Shown: positions 18,193 to 26,966 of the stretch, in pieces
Numbering within the stretch: the first letter of the stretch is position 1
How the letters are laid out: every line of letters begins with the position of its first letter
Origin: Pontixanthobacter luteolus
Lineage (GTDB): Bacteria; Pseudomonadota; Alphaproteobacteria; Sphingomonadales; Sphingomonadaceae
DNA: 64,000 bases
Assembly: GCF_009828095.1 (NCBI RefSeq)
Contig: NZ_WTYP01000001.1
Location: forward strand, 1,364,001 to 1,428,000
Direction: 5' to 3'
Program-made: the position numbers and the translations under genes
Notes under the pieces: generated by a model
Databases searched by the model: none
Told to the model about the DNA's origin: nothing
What the model saw: the letters and a program-made list of their open reading frames with translations, nothing else

Positions 18193-19560
18193 CTAGGGTG
18201 CGTGCTGGCTGGAGGCAGCGGCTTTACGCTCGAGTGCTTCCCTGTTTTGCAGGTAGATCCAAGGCACGTGCGCGGCATCGAAACGAGACCGGATTGCACG
18301 CGGGAAAAACGGAGGCATATGATCACCCACGATCAGAATGTCGGATTCAGGGAAATCGTCCGACATGATCTCTTTAAAGATCGAATCCGCCACCAGTTCG
18401 TGAACGCGGTAGCTGCGACATAGCATCGGGTAACTGTCACGCCAGTCTGCATCTCCCAGCGTACAATTTTCCGTCCCGAGAACCTCGTCCGAAGCAACCG
18501 GAAGGTGCGCGTTAAGCGTTAGCCAGTAAACGAAATTTCTCTCGGATTTGGAGTTTTTCAGATCCTTGCCGAAGACTGCCGGCACATCGACGTCACACGC
18601 GCCAGCAAAGACGCCGTCACAGAAATGCGCACCATCTGCGCGGAGACTTTCTTCAAAGTGACTGCTCTCGAAGCCGAGCTTGGGATACCATTCCCAGCGA
18701 CTGAAAAATTCGCTGTTGAACGAATGATATGCGGTTGCCGAAAAACCGGCTTCCCTGAAGCGTTCTGGAAGGCAGTGGGAGTTGTCGAAGTCGAACGAGT
18801 TATGATCCGCCCATACGCCGCACAATTCACGCACTTCGGCGTTGGTTGTGGAGCCATAATATTCGCTGATCCCGCGCGAGGCCGTGTAGCGTTGCTGCAG
18901 CTGGGATGTATCCCACACAGCGCGATCGATACTTTGGTCAAAATCGTTATTCGGAACACCCCAGCTCTCAACAACAATGACAATCAGGTTCTTCGCCGCA
19001 ATCGATTGAGGATTGATACCATTTTGCAGGATCGCGGAATCAATCGGAGTCCCGGCCGGCGCGACGGCTTTGTAACTGCCCCTTGTCCCTTCCGTTGCCA
19101 GCGTATCGACATTCACCAACAGTGCGACCGCAGCAAAGGCCATCACATATTGTTGCCGTGAAACGAACTTGTGCGTGCGAGAGCCGAAATGAAGAGCCAG
19201 GCCCATGGAAATCAGCAGGATCACGCCAGCGGCCACATATTCAGGCGACTGCGCCGGCGACAGCTCGCCTACGTATTGATCGACATGGATGATGTTCTTC
19301 AAACCAATGTTGAATGATTTGGTCACGTAAACCGCCAGAACCGTCAGAAAGATGCCTAGCATCGCGCCCATGCGGATCACTCGGTGTGGCTGCTGCGCTG
19401 CAATCATCGCAAAAATGCCGCACAGGAACATAGGGGTAGCCATCGAAGGTCCACCGACCGGCCACATCGCCACAATTGCGAGGTTTGGTAGCAGCACCCA
19501 CCAAAGCGCCCACTTCCAAGGCATTTCCTTGAATAGCTCGAATTTGAAAAGCCCGCTCAT
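18193..19560 (-). CDS. Membrane sulfatase-fold hydrolase/transferase
   Basis: A 455-residue protein with an N-terminal block of about five transmembrane helices and a periplasmic alkaline-phosphatase-superfamily domain. Metal-site motifs: IVIVVESWG, GSTTNAEVRE (probable Thr nucleophile) and VGDHMPPF near the C-terminus. Several paired cysteines fit a periplasmic domain. The architecture resembles phosphoethanolamine or phosphoglycerol transferases (EptA/LtaS/OpgB type). AGGGGG about 6 nt before the ATG at 19560 fixes the start; the frame extends to 19635 but has no such site. The substrate is unknown. Confidence 0.82.
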   Translation of the reverse strand: MSGLFKFELFKEMPWKWALWWVLLPNLAIVAMWPVGGPSMATPMFLCGIFAMIAAQQPHRVIRMGAMLGIFLTVLAVYVTKSFNIGLKNIIHVDQYVGELSPAQSPEYVAAGVILLISMGLALHFGSRTHKFVSRQQYVMAFAAVALLVNVDTLATEGTRGSYKAVAPAGTPIDSAILQNGINPQSIAAKNLIVIVVESWGVPNNDFDQSIDRAVWDTSQLQQRYTASRGISEYYGSTTNAEVRELCGVWADHNSFDFDNSHCLPERFREAGFSATAYHSFNSEFFSRWEWYPKLGFESSHFEESLRADGAHFCDGVFAGACDVDVPAVFGKDLKNSKSERNFVYWLTLNAHLPVASDEVLGTENCTLGDADWRDSYPMLCRSYRVHELVADSIFKEIMSDDFPESDILIVGDHMPPFFPRAIRSRFDAAHVPWIYLQNREALERKAAASSQHAP

Positions 19561-19772
19561 GATACCCCCTGCGATCGGTACTCGACTGATAAAGAACGAT
19601 ATCCAAAGGTGGTTAACAAAGCGTTCGTGCCGCACCGGCCCGCAGATTTGCGCGTTTAGGAAAAAATAAGGTTTCCAACCTATTCACCATTTCTGATCAC
19701 AACTGCTTGGGCATAACGCGTCAGCAGAGATTTAGGATTTACCGGGCTTTGGCCCACATGAGGGGACTCTCG
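19561..19772. promoter_or_regulatory. Divergent control region between sulfatase-fold gene and cpaF
   Basis: These 212 bp separate two divergent genes and must hold both promoters. It is relatively AT-rich around 19655-19700 (GGAAAAAATAAGG). A short inverted repeat AGGTT-TCC-AACCT sits at 19669-19681. No convincing CtrA, DnaA or GANTC sites and no small gene are seen. Confidence 0.4.
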
Positions 19773-21308
19773 ATGAGCGCTTTTGGACGTAAGAATGGAC
19801 CTGGCGGGATGAATTCCGGTGGCCGTCCGTCTTTCGGTGTCGCGCGCCCCATGAAGGGCGGCGATAGTAAACCAGCGCCAAAAGACGACGCACCTCTGCC
19901 AGGGGGCGAGCAATTCCCGCCCCTGCCGGGCGAAGGCGAGGCCTCAGCCGAAAGCGGCGGCGGCCAGCCGAACAAAAGCGATGCAATGACCCGCCTGACC
20001 GACCGCGCCAATGCGGTCATGGCGGACCAGACTGAAGTTGGCGGTTTCGAAGCCAGTGTTCACAAGATCAAGGAGCAGGTGCTGCCGCGCTTGCTCGAAC
20101 GCGTCGATCCGGAAGCGGCCGCAACGCTCAGCAAGGAAGAATTGAGCGAAGAATTCCGCCCGATCATCATGGAAGTGCTGGCGGAACTCAAGGTCACGCT
20201 GAACCGCCGCGAACAGTTCGCGCTGGAAAAGGTGCTGATCGACGAACTCCTCGGGTTCGGCCCGTTGGAAGAACTGCTGGGCGACCCGGATGTATCCGAT
20301 ATTATGGTCAATGGCCCGCAGCAGACCTACATTGAAAAAGGCGGTAAACTGATCATCGCCCCGATCCAGTTCCGCGACGAACAGCATCTGTTCCAGATCG
20401 CGCAGCGGATCGTGAACCAGGTCGGCCGCCGCGTCGACCAGACCACACCACTCGCCGACGCCCGTCTCAAGGACGGTAGCCGTGTCAACGTGATCGTCCC
20501 GCCTCTGTCTCTCAAAGGCACCGCGATCTCGATTCGTAAATTCTCTGAAAAACCGATCACGCTCGACATGCTCAAGGGTTTCGGTTCGATGGATGACAAG
20601 ATGTGTACCGCGCTGAAAATCGCGGGCGCTTGCCGGATGAACATCGTGATCTCCGGCGGTACGGGTTCTGGTAAAACCACCATGCTCAACGCTCTGTCGA
20701 AAATGATCGATCCGGGCGAACGCGTTCTGACGATCGAGGATGCCGCGGAACTCCGTTTGCAACAGCCGCACTGGTTGCCGCTGGAAACGCGCCCGCCAAA
20801 CCTTGAAGGGCAAGGCGCGATTACCATTGGTGACCTGGTGAAGAACGCTCTGCGTATGCGTCCTGACCGGATCATCCTGGGTGAGATTCGTGGTGCAGAA
20901 TGTTTCGACCTTCTCGCCGCCATGAACACGGGCCACGACGGTTCGATGTGTACGCTTCACGCCAACAGCCCGCGCGAATGCCTTGGCCGTATGGAAAACA
21001 TGATCCTTATGGGCGACATCAAGATTCCGAAGGAAGCCATTTCGCGCCAGATCGCGGAATCGGTCGACCTGATCGTACAGGTCAAACGTCTTCGCGACGG
21101 TTCGCGCCGCACCACCAACATCACCGAAGTGATCGGGATGGAAGGTGATGTGATCGTGACGCAGGAGCTGTTCAAGTTCGAATATCTGGACGAAAGCGAA
21201 GACGGCAAGATCATCGGTGAATTCCGCGCATCGGGCCTGCGCCCGTACACACTGGAAAAATCGCGCCAGTTCGGTTTCGATCAGGCCTATCTGGAAGCCT
21301 GCCTCTAA
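19773..21308 (+). CDS. cpaF: CpaF/TadA-type secretion ATPase
   Basis: A 511-residue type II/IV secretion-system ATPase that energises Flp/Tad pilus assembly. An N-terminal Gly/Pro-rich region of about 75 residues precedes the catalytic core. Motifs: Walker A SGGTGSGKTTML (about residue 295), Asp box VLTIEDAAELRL, Walker B RMRPDRIILGEIRGAE and the His box MNTGHDGSMCTLHANS. ATGAGGGGACTCTCG directly upstream gives GAGGGG 8 nt before the ATG at 19773, preferred over 19707 or 19758. No pilin, tadB/tadC, rcpC or other pilus gene is adjacent, so this cpaF is isolated from any visible tad cluster. Confidence 0.93.
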   Translation: MSAFGRKNGPGGMNSGGRPSFGVARPMKGGDSKPAPKDDAPLPGGEQFPPLPGEGEASAESGGGQPNKSDAMTRLTDRANAVMADQTEVGGFEASVHKIKEQVLPRLLERVDPEAAATLSKEELSEEFRPIIMEVLAELKVTLNRREQFALEKVLIDELLGFGPLEELLGDPDVSDIMVNGPQQTYIEKGGKLIIAPIQFRDEQHLFQIAQRIVNQVGRRVDQTTPLADARLKDGSRVNVIVPPLSLKGTAISIRKFSEKPITLDMLKGFGSMDDKMCTALKIAGACRMNIVISGGTGSGKTTMLNALSKMIDPGERVLTIEDAAELRLQQPHWLPLETRPPNLEGQGAITIGDLVKNALRMRPDRIILGEIRGAECFDLLAAMNTGHDGSMCTLHANSPRECLGRMENMILMGDIKIPKEAISRQIAESVDLIVQVKRLRDGSRRTTNITEVIGMEGDVIVTQELFKFEYLDESEDGKIIGEFRASGLRPYTLEKSRQFGFDQAYLEACL

Positions 21309-21335
21309 GTCAGGCTTCTACTGCCGCGTACCGCA

Positions 21336-21578
21336 TTAAACTGCGGCAAAGCTCTTTATCGCCAGCAACATCATTGCTGATCCGATCATCGTGCAGAAAA
21401 CGAAAATGCTGGTCCACGGCACCCAGCCGACATTGTCGAAGCGCGCGGTGCGTGCCCGGCGGCGCTCTGCCCACAGGGCGATCACGGCCATCACCAACAT
21501 AGCCGCCCCGCCCAGTCCGACCAGCTCGGCCTCGCTGGCAAATAACAGATGATTGGCGATAGCGTTCACCCGGCGCAT
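21336..21578 (-). CDS. Small two-helix membrane protein
   Basis: An 80-residue hypothetical with two transmembrane helices (ELVGLGGAAMLVMAVIALWA and SIFVFCTMIGSAMMLLAI) joined by an Arg-rich loop (ERRRARTARF). The open frame reaches a TTG at 21632; the ATG at 21578 is chosen because it leaves about 80 bp before the divergent transporter. No ribosome site decides the matter. It converges with cpaF (27 nt between stops). I do not recognise the family. Confidence 0.55.
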   Translation of the reverse strand: MRRVNAIANHLLFASEAELVGLGGAAMLVMAVIALWAERRRARTARFDNVGWVPWTSIFVFCTMIGSAMMLLAIKSFAAV

Positions 21579-21658
21579 ATGGGCAGGAGTTATGCGGCTT
21601 GCAATATGGCCTGCGCCCTGCACGTTGCACAACGCGCAACTTGCCCTATTGCTGCGCC

Positions 21659-22576
21659 GTGAGCAGCGAAGAGACCACCGAACCCGTTCAGCGGCCGCTT
21701 TACGCGCTGTTGATCCGACTGGGCGCTGCGTTTGTGCTTTCGGTGATGCTGGTGCTGGTCAAATTATCCAGTGAAAGCGGTATCCATCTCGCCGAAATCC
21801 TGTTCTGGCGGCAGTTGCCAACAATCCCGATCCTTCTTCTGTGGTTTGCATCCACCGGCGCACTTTCCGCGCTGAAAACGCAGCGACTTGGCAAACACGC
21901 GCAGCGCGCACTGTATGGCATCACCGGAATGTTCCTGAACTTTGGCGCGGTCACCCTGCTCCCGCTGGCTGAAGCGACCACGTTCGGCTTCACCTCGGCA
22001 ATCTGGGCAGTAATTCTGTCCGCCTTGCTGTTGAAGGAACAAGTGGGCCTTTACCGGTGGGGAGCAGTCTTTCTCGGTTTCGCCGGGGTTCTTATTATCG
22101 CCCAGCCAGGTGACGGACACATACCGCTGTTCGGCGCGATGGTCGCGCTTGCCGCGCCATTCATGATCGCGCTCATATCGATCCAGATTCGCGATCTGAC
22201 CCGAACTGAAAGCCCGATGACGATCGTTTTCTATTTCTCGCTATTCACGGCCCCGCTGCTCGCCCTGGCATTGCCCTTCACCTATGAGCCCCATTCACCC
22301 TATCAATGGGCATTGCTCGGCGGGCTGGCACTATCGGGATTGCTGGGACAATTCCTGCTGACTGCCGCGCTGAAATACGGCGCAGTCGCCAGTGTCATCG
22401 TGATGGATTACAGCTCGCTCCTGTGGGCCACTGTGTTCGGTTTCTGGTTTTTTGACCGCCTGCCAACCGCAGCCCTGTGGATCGGCGCCCCGCTGATCAT
22501 CGGTGCAGGACTGATTATCGCATACCGTGAACACCGTGTCGCAGCAGCGGTTCGATCCGTCCCCCGTATACCCTGA
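21659..22576 (+). CDS. DMT-superfamily (EamA) transporter
   Basis: A 305-residue ten-helix transporter with two EamA domains (RGALYGITGMFLNFG-like region in the first half, YGAVASVIVMDYSSLLWATVFG in the second). It probably exports a small metabolite. The start is GTG (21659, MSSEETTEPV); a TTG at 21599 is also in frame but has no homologous-looking N-terminus. It is divergent from a small membrane-protein gene and is followed by an entericidin-like lipoprotein 70 nt downstream. The substrate is unknown. Confidence 0.88.
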   Translation: MSSEETTEPVQRPLYALLIRLGAAFVLSVMLVLVKLSSESGIHLAEILFWRQLPTIPILLLWFASTGALSALKTQRLGKHAQRALYGITGMFLNFGAVTLLPLAEATTFGFTSAIWAVILSALLLKEQVGLYRWGAVFLGFAGVLIIAQPGDGHIPLFGAMVALAAPFMIALISIQIRDLTRTESPMTIVFYFSLFTAPLLALALPFTYEPHSPYQWALLGGLALSGLLGQFLLTAALKYGAVASVIVMDYSSLLWATVFGFWFFDRLPTAALWIGAPLIIGAGLIIAYREHRVAAAVRSVPRIP

Positions 22577-22646
22577 GGCCGGAACCTATTACCGTGTCAC
22601 GTAGTTTATTTTCCACCCGGGCCATTCCGGCCTTTTGGAGCACGAT

Positions 22647-22775
22647 ATGATCAAGAAGATCCTTATTTCGACGGGCCTCGCCGCAATGCTGCTTGGCACC
22701 GCCGCCTGCAACACCGTGCGCGGTGTTGGCGATGACCTTCAGTCTGCTGCCGACGCTGTCGACGAAGAAACATAA
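22647..22775 (+). CDS. Entericidin A/B-family small lipoprotein
   Basis: A 42-residue lipoprotein. The signal MIKKILISTGLAAMLLGTAAC ends with a lipid-modified Cys21, followed by NTVRGVGDDLQSAADAVDEE, the entericidin pattern. Entericidins are tiny outer-envelope lipoproteins linked to stress and toxin/antidote-like behaviour in enterobacteria; the role in alphaproteobacteria is unknown. TTTTGGAG lies 8 nt before the ATG. It ends 1 nt from the convergent DUF4281 gene. Confidence 0.88.
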   Translation: MIKKILISTGLAAMLLGTAACNTVRGVGDDLQSAADAVDEET

Positions 22776-22776
22776 G

Positions 22777-23232
22777 TCAGTTCTTCATCCGGCCCAGTTT
22801 GCGCGCACGCCCCTCGCGGATGATGAGCCACAGGAATAATCCGACTGGGCCGGCAAAGAAGGTTGCGAGCAGGATCGGCGCCTGAAGCCAGCGCGAAAAC
22901 TCTTTCGCATCTGCATCCTTCGCAATCCACAGGCCAACGAACAGGTCGAACGCCAGATAGTGAATCCAGCCGATTGTGACCCCGCCTTGCGAGGAAAAGA
23001 TCGCGCGCACGCCTTCGATGGTTGAAAAGCTGGTCGTTGCATCGGCTGGGCCGACCGGGTCCGCCCAGCCGGCGAGAATGCTGACGATGCCCGCCGTGTA
23101 GACAAGACATAACAGCCCCACCCCCAGATACATGATCGCGCTCATCACCAGTGGCTTTCGCGGCAGCAGGATCAGCATGGCCCATGCGATCATCGCCAGC
23201 ATATTGCCCGAACTGAATATTGCTTCCCACAT
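22777..23232 (-). CDS. ABA4-like (DUF4281) membrane protein
   Basis: A 151-residue protein with four predicted transmembrane helices and the family segments TTSFSTIEGVRAIFSSQGG, GWIHYLAFDLFVGLWIAKDA and FFAGPVGLFLWLIIR. The founding member, plant ABA4, is needed for neoxanthin synthesis; bacterial homologues are uncharacterised. A carotenoid link is attractive in a pigmented sphingomonad but is inference only. It is the last gene of the dgt operon (17-nt gap). Confidence 0.85.
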   Translation of the reverse strand: MWEAIFSSGNMLAMIAWAMLILLPRKPLVMSAIMYLGVGLLCLVYTAGIVSILAGWADPVGPADATTSFSTIEGVRAIFSSQGGVTIGWIHYLAFDLFVGLWIAKDADAKEFSRWLQAPILLATFFAGPVGLFLWLIIREGRARKLGRMKN

Positions 23233-23249
23233 GGCAGGCTCCGCTTGAT

Positions 23250-23942
23250 TTAGTCTTGCAGGACCGGAAGGCTGTTGGCCGCCCTTCTGATCCCGTCAGT
23301 GTCGTGTACGAATTTCCCGGCGGCCTTGCGCATCGACATGGCCAGCGCGGCTCTTGCTACCGTTTCGGCGGGAACAGACCGGTATTTTCGGTATTTGCCC
23401 TGCATCATCGCGTCGATCAGCGGACTGCCGATCATGGCGAGCTTTTCCCCGACACGCATGTCATCTTCGCGTTTCCCGCGCAGCAATCCCGGGCGGAAAA
23501 TATCCACCCGGTCGAAACCTACCTTCAAAAGGTCGCGATCGGTTTCGCCCTTCACCTTGAGGTAAAAATTTTTGGACGCCGCATCTGCTCCGGCGGAGCT
23601 GATGGAAATGATATGCTTCACCCCGGCCTTTTGCGCCGCCTGCGCTGTTTCGAGCACAAGGTCGTGATCGACTGCGCGAAACGTATCCTCGTCTTTTCCT
23701 GCTTTCTTCCAAGTCGTGCCCAGCGCGGATATGATCACGTCGGGCTTTACCCGCTCCAGCACCGCACCCCATTCGCCCGGTTGCGCAACAACCATCTCCA
23801 TACACGCATGGGTCGGCATTCTCGCCTCGCGGCGGGCGATACCAAGCACACGCAGGTCCGCGCGGTGGGCGCTTTCTTCCATGATCGTGCGGCCAATCAG
23901 GCCGGTCGCGCCGACCAGAGCAATTCGAACGGGGTCACTCAT
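23250..23942 (-). CDS. NAD(P)H-binding atypical SDR
   Basis: A 230-residue Rossmann protein starting MSDPVRIALVGATGLIGRTI, the GATGxxG NAD(P) motif of atypical SDRs, with later VISALGTTWKKAG and KHIISISSAGAD segments. It resembles the HTATIP2/YwnB-like NAD(P)H-binding proteins; substrate unknown. The start at 23942 is chosen 8 nt after the dgt stop, since the upstream 19 codons lie inside dgt. It sits between dgt and the ABA4-like gene in one operon. Confidence 0.82.
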   Translation of the reverse strand: MSDPVRIALVGATGLIGRTIMEESAHRADLRVLGIARREARMPTHACMEMVVAQPGEWGAVLERVKPDVIISALGTTWKKAGKDEDTFRAVDHDLVLETAQAAQKAGVKHIISISSAGADAASKNFYLKVKGETDRDLLKVGFDRVDIFRPGLLRGKREDDMRVGEKLAMIGSPLIDAMMQGKYRKYRSVPAETVARAALAMSMRKAAGKFVHDTDGIRRAANSLPVLQD

Positions 23943-23950
23943 GAATAAAC

Positions 23951-25111
23951 TCAGACATTTGAGAGGCCTTCCGGCATCGTCCCGTAAATTTTTGCGCACT
24001 GATCGATTGCAAACCGATCGGTCATTCCGGCGATAAAATCGGCAATGTGCCTGCTTCGATCAGGCTCGTGATCGGGCAAGGTATCCTTCCAGCCAGAAGG
24101 CAGCAGGTTGCTGTCCTGTTCGAAAGCCGCATACAGGCGCGCCACCACGTTCCGCGCGTTTTCAGCCGTGGCGATCTGTTCCGGGTGGTAATAGAGCTTG
24201 TCATACATGAAGTTCTTCAACTGGCGCTCTGCCCCAGCCATCGCAGGGGAGAACCCGCCCAGCGCAGCGCCCGCTTCACGCACCTGATCGATCGTTTCGA
24301 CATCGGCGGTCGCTTTTTCCGTCTGTTCGATCACATCGTTGACCATCAGTCCGATTTGTCCCCGCACCAATTCACGTAACTGGCGGTCACGGTCGGCATT
24401 TGGGAATCGTTTTTCGACCGTGCGCCACTGATCCGCAACGAAGTCTATCGTCAGCAACTCGTCAAGCTCAAGGAAGCCTGCCCTCAGCCCGTCATCGATA
24501 TCATGATTGTCATAGGCGATATCGTCAGCGACCGCTGCGATCTGCGCCTCCAGCGAAGGATATTTGGCAAGTTCCAACGAGAAATCGGCATCCAGTTCAG
24601 CAAGCGCCCATCCGGGGGATAGAACCGGCCCGTTATGTTTTGCCAACCCCTCCAGCAGTTCCCATGTCAGGTTCAACCCTTCGTGTTCGCAATAGGGGCT
24701 TTCCAATCGCATCAGCGTGCGCAGTGACTGCGCGTTGTGATCGAAACCGCCGTGCTTTTCCATCGCCTGCGACAGCGCCTTTTCCCCGGCATGGCCAAAG
24801 GGTGGATGACCAATATCGTGGGCCAGACAAAGCGCCTCGGTCAGGTCTTCGTCCAGGCCAAGGGTTCGCGCGATCACTCGGCCAATCTGGGCAACTTCGA
24901 GTGAATGGGTCAGCCGGGTGCGGTAATGGTCCCCGTCGGGGGCGATAAAGACCTGCGTCTTGCTACGCAGCCGGCGGAAGGCGATGGAATGGATTATCCG
25001 GTCCCGGTCGCGCTGAAATTCGCTGCGCGGCCCCCGCGTCCCATCGCGGTTCTCATCGAATTCACGGCCACGCGACGCGGCAGGATCGGCAGCAAGGTGT
25101 GCGCGTTTCAT
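23951..25111 (-). CDS. dgt: dGTPase-like HD-domain triphosphohydrolase
   Basis: A 386-residue deoxyguanosinetriphosphate triphosphohydrolase-like protein, which hydrolyses dNTPs to deoxynucleoside and triphosphate. HD metal ligands are visible: H69 in RLTHSLEVAQIGR and H98-D99 in LAHDIGHPPFGHAGE, with a further Asp in VADDIAYDNHDID. Length matches the type-2 dGTPase subfamily. It leads an operon with an NAD(P)H-binding protein and an ABA4-like protein. A role in dNTP pool control is inferred from the family. Confidence 0.94.
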   Translation of the reverse strand: MKRAHLAADPAASRGREFDENRDGTRGPRSEFQRDRDRIIHSIAFRRLRSKTQVFIAPDGDHYRTRLTHSLEVAQIGRVIARTLGLDEDLTEALCLAHDIGHPPFGHAGEKALSQAMEKHGGFDHNAQSLRTLMRLESPYCEHEGLNLTWELLEGLAKHNGPVLSPGWALAELDADFSLELAKYPSLEAQIAAVADDIAYDNHDIDDGLRAGFLELDELLTIDFVADQWRTVEKRFPNADRDRQLRELVRGQIGLMVNDVIEQTEKATADVETIDQVREAGAALGGFSPAMAGAERQLKNFMYDKLYYHPEQIATAENARNVVARLYAAFEQDSNLLPSGWKDTLPDHEPDRSRHIADFIAGMTDRFAIDQCAKIYGTMPEGLSNV

Positions 25112-25196
25112 TCTGCTGCGCGGCTTAGGCGGTCAGACCGGCGCGAACAACGGGAACAATCGGGCAACATCACGAAAGCCGGACCCGCAGGCCCCT

Positions 25197-25892
25197 TTAC
25201 TCTTCGCCCATGATCCAGTCGGCTGCCGCATGGCAATGGATTCTGGCGGAATCGAAAATCGGCAGCACGTTGGCGTCGATATCCACCACCAGTTCCAGTT
25301 CGGTGCAGGCGAGAATGATCGCACTTGCCCCGGCCTGCTCTTTTTGAGTGATGATTGTTTTTAGCGCCCGTTCCGCATCACGGCTTACCTTGCCGGCCAT
25401 CAACTCCTCGTCAATTATCCTGTCGATATGTTCGACATTGTTCATATCAGGAGGCAGCAGATCGACACCGTGCGCGACAATCCGCTCGCGAAAGAATGCC
25501 TCCGTCATGACATTGCGGCGCCCGATCAGCGAGACCTTGGTCTTCCCGGCTTCGGCAACGCGTTTCCCAATGTAGTCTGCCGCGTGGAGGATCGGAATGT
25601 CGACCGCCTCGGAAATGCGGTCGAAATTCTTGTGCATGGAGTTGGCACAGATCACCAATGCCTCTGCCCCGGCCTGTTCCAGCTTGGTAGCCGATTCAAT
25701 CAGTCTCTCTCCGGCGTGGTCCCATCCGGCACCATCGCGGGTACCATGCAGTTCTGCGAAGTTAAGACATTCAACCAGAAGTGGTGCCGTTGTTCGGGGG
25801 GTTGTGCGGCGCTGTATCAGCCGGTTGATCTGTTCAAGGTAAACCCGGGTGGAGATCCAGCTCATCCCCCCGATCAGTCCCAAATTACGCAC
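25197..25892 (-). CDS. Aspartate/glutamate racemase-family protein
   Basis: A 231-residue racemase (RacX/YgeA-like) that interconverts amino-acid enantiomers using two cysteines: CANSMHKN (first) and ACTELELV (second), both present. The N-terminus MRNLGLIGGMSWISTRVYLEQIN is typical. It could act on aspartate or other amino acids for peptidoglycan or for use of D-amino acids. It stands alone, with an 85-nt gap to dgt and about 96 nt to the next upstream gene. Confidence 0.9.
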   Translation of the reverse strand: MRNLGLIGGMSWISTRVYLEQINRLIQRRTTPRTTAPLLVECLNFAELHGTRDGAGWDHAGERLIESATKLEQAGAEALVICANSMHKNFDRISEAVDIPILHAADYIGKRVAEAGKTKVSLIGRRNVMTEAFFRERIVAHGVDLLPPDMNNVEHIDRIIDEELMAGKVSRDAERALKTIITQKEQAGASAIILACTELELVVDIDANVLPIFDSARIHCHAAADWIMGEE

Positions 25893-25988
25893 GCATTACT
25901 CCTGCTCGCAGGTCCGATGACTGATTTCGATCAATCCCGGCCAATCTGATTTCATCGGATATTAGGCATAAGACGAGATCAAAGTGAA

Positions 25989-26966
25989 TTAGTTTTGATC
26001 GCTAGTGGTTAATTGGACCTGCGCCAGCCACGTCCGGACTGCTTCGGCCGTTTGGTCCGGCGCTTCTTCCATTGGCAGGTGCCCAATCCCGTCCAGAACC
26101 AGCAGCTCGCTGCGCGGCAGATTGGCACCGAGCCATTCGCCTGCGGATAAGGGGATGAGAGCGTCTTCCGCCCCCCAGATCACAAGCGCCGGCATATCCA
26201 GCCCGGCAACTTGCTCAGCTGTCAGCGGCACGCGCTTCTGACCGAACCGGAAAATCGTCGCTTCGCGGTTGCCGGGATACCGCAGCAATTCCCAATACCG
26301 ATCAACCGCTTCGGGTGTGACCACTTCCTGCCTGCTCACGCTTTGCGACAGGCTCTGTTCGACGAGACTGCGCGGAGTGATATGTTTCATCAGCTGGTTC
26401 AGCACGGGCGTGCGGGCGATAGTAAAGCCGATATTGCCGGCGCTGTCGTCGTCATCGCTCTGCATTTGCGGCGGACCCGATGCGTCGACCAGTATCATCC
26501 CATCGACCCTGTCCGGATGCGCGAGCGCATATTGCAGCGTATGGCCGCCGCCCATCGAATTGCCGCCGAGGATGAAACTGTCGATCGCCAGCTTGTCCGC
26601 TACCTGGTCTATCGTCTTCACGTACGTGCCGATCCCGTAATCGCCATCAGGGGTTGCCCCGGTCAATCCATGGCCAGGCTGATCGAACCGTATGATGCGG
26701 TAGTCGGATTTAAGCCGGTCAACCCATGGCTGCCAGGTGTGCAGATCGGCATTGGACCCATGCAACAGCATGATGACAGGTGCTTCTCTCGGGCCCTCGT
26801 CACGCAAGTGGACAGTGAGGCCGCTTTCGATCTGAACGAACTGCGAAGGCGGCGTCCCGTACTTGGCGCGCATTTCGGCCGGGTCTGTGTCAGGCGTTCT
26901 GAAGATCAGAAATACTGCGACAAGCAGCACAGCAATTATCACGCCACCCTTGGCCAGAAACTTCAT
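25989..26966 (-). CDS. Membrane-anchored alpha/beta hydrolase
   Basis: A 325-residue alpha/beta-fold hydrolase with an N-terminal membrane anchor (VIIAVLLVAVFLIF), so the catalytic domain is periplasmic. The oxyanion region is MLLHGSNADLHTW, the nucleophile elbow GGNSMGGG, the acid probably in IWGAEDALIPL and the His in IGHLPMEEAP. Start 26966 forms ATGA with the stop of the diheme cytochrome gene, so it is coupled to it; the frame's longer start (26987) lies inside that gene. It is the third member of the beta-helix/cytochrome/hydrolase module. Substrate unknown, probably an ester. Confidence 0.86.
   Translation of the reverse strand: MKFLAKGGVIIAVLLVAVFLIFRTPDTDPAEMRAKYGTPPSQFVQIESGLTVHLRDEGPREAPVIMLLHGSNADLHTWQPWVDRLKSDYRIIRFDQPGHGLTGATPDGDYGIGTYVKTIDQVADKLAIDSFILGGNSMGGGHTLQYALAHPDRVDGMILVDASGPPQMQSDDDDSAGNIGFTIARTPVLNQLMKHITPRSLVEQSLSQSVSRQEVVTPEAVDRYWELLRYPGNREATIFRFGQKRVPLTAEQVAGLDMPALVIWGAEDALIPLSAGEWLGANLPRSELLVLDGIGHLPMEEAPDQTAEAVRTWLAQVQLTTSDQN

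Noticed and set aside
19944-20960. A 338-codon minus-strand frame over cpaF
   Set aside because: It is the antisense shadow of a gene with intact Walker motifs, with no recognisable domain.
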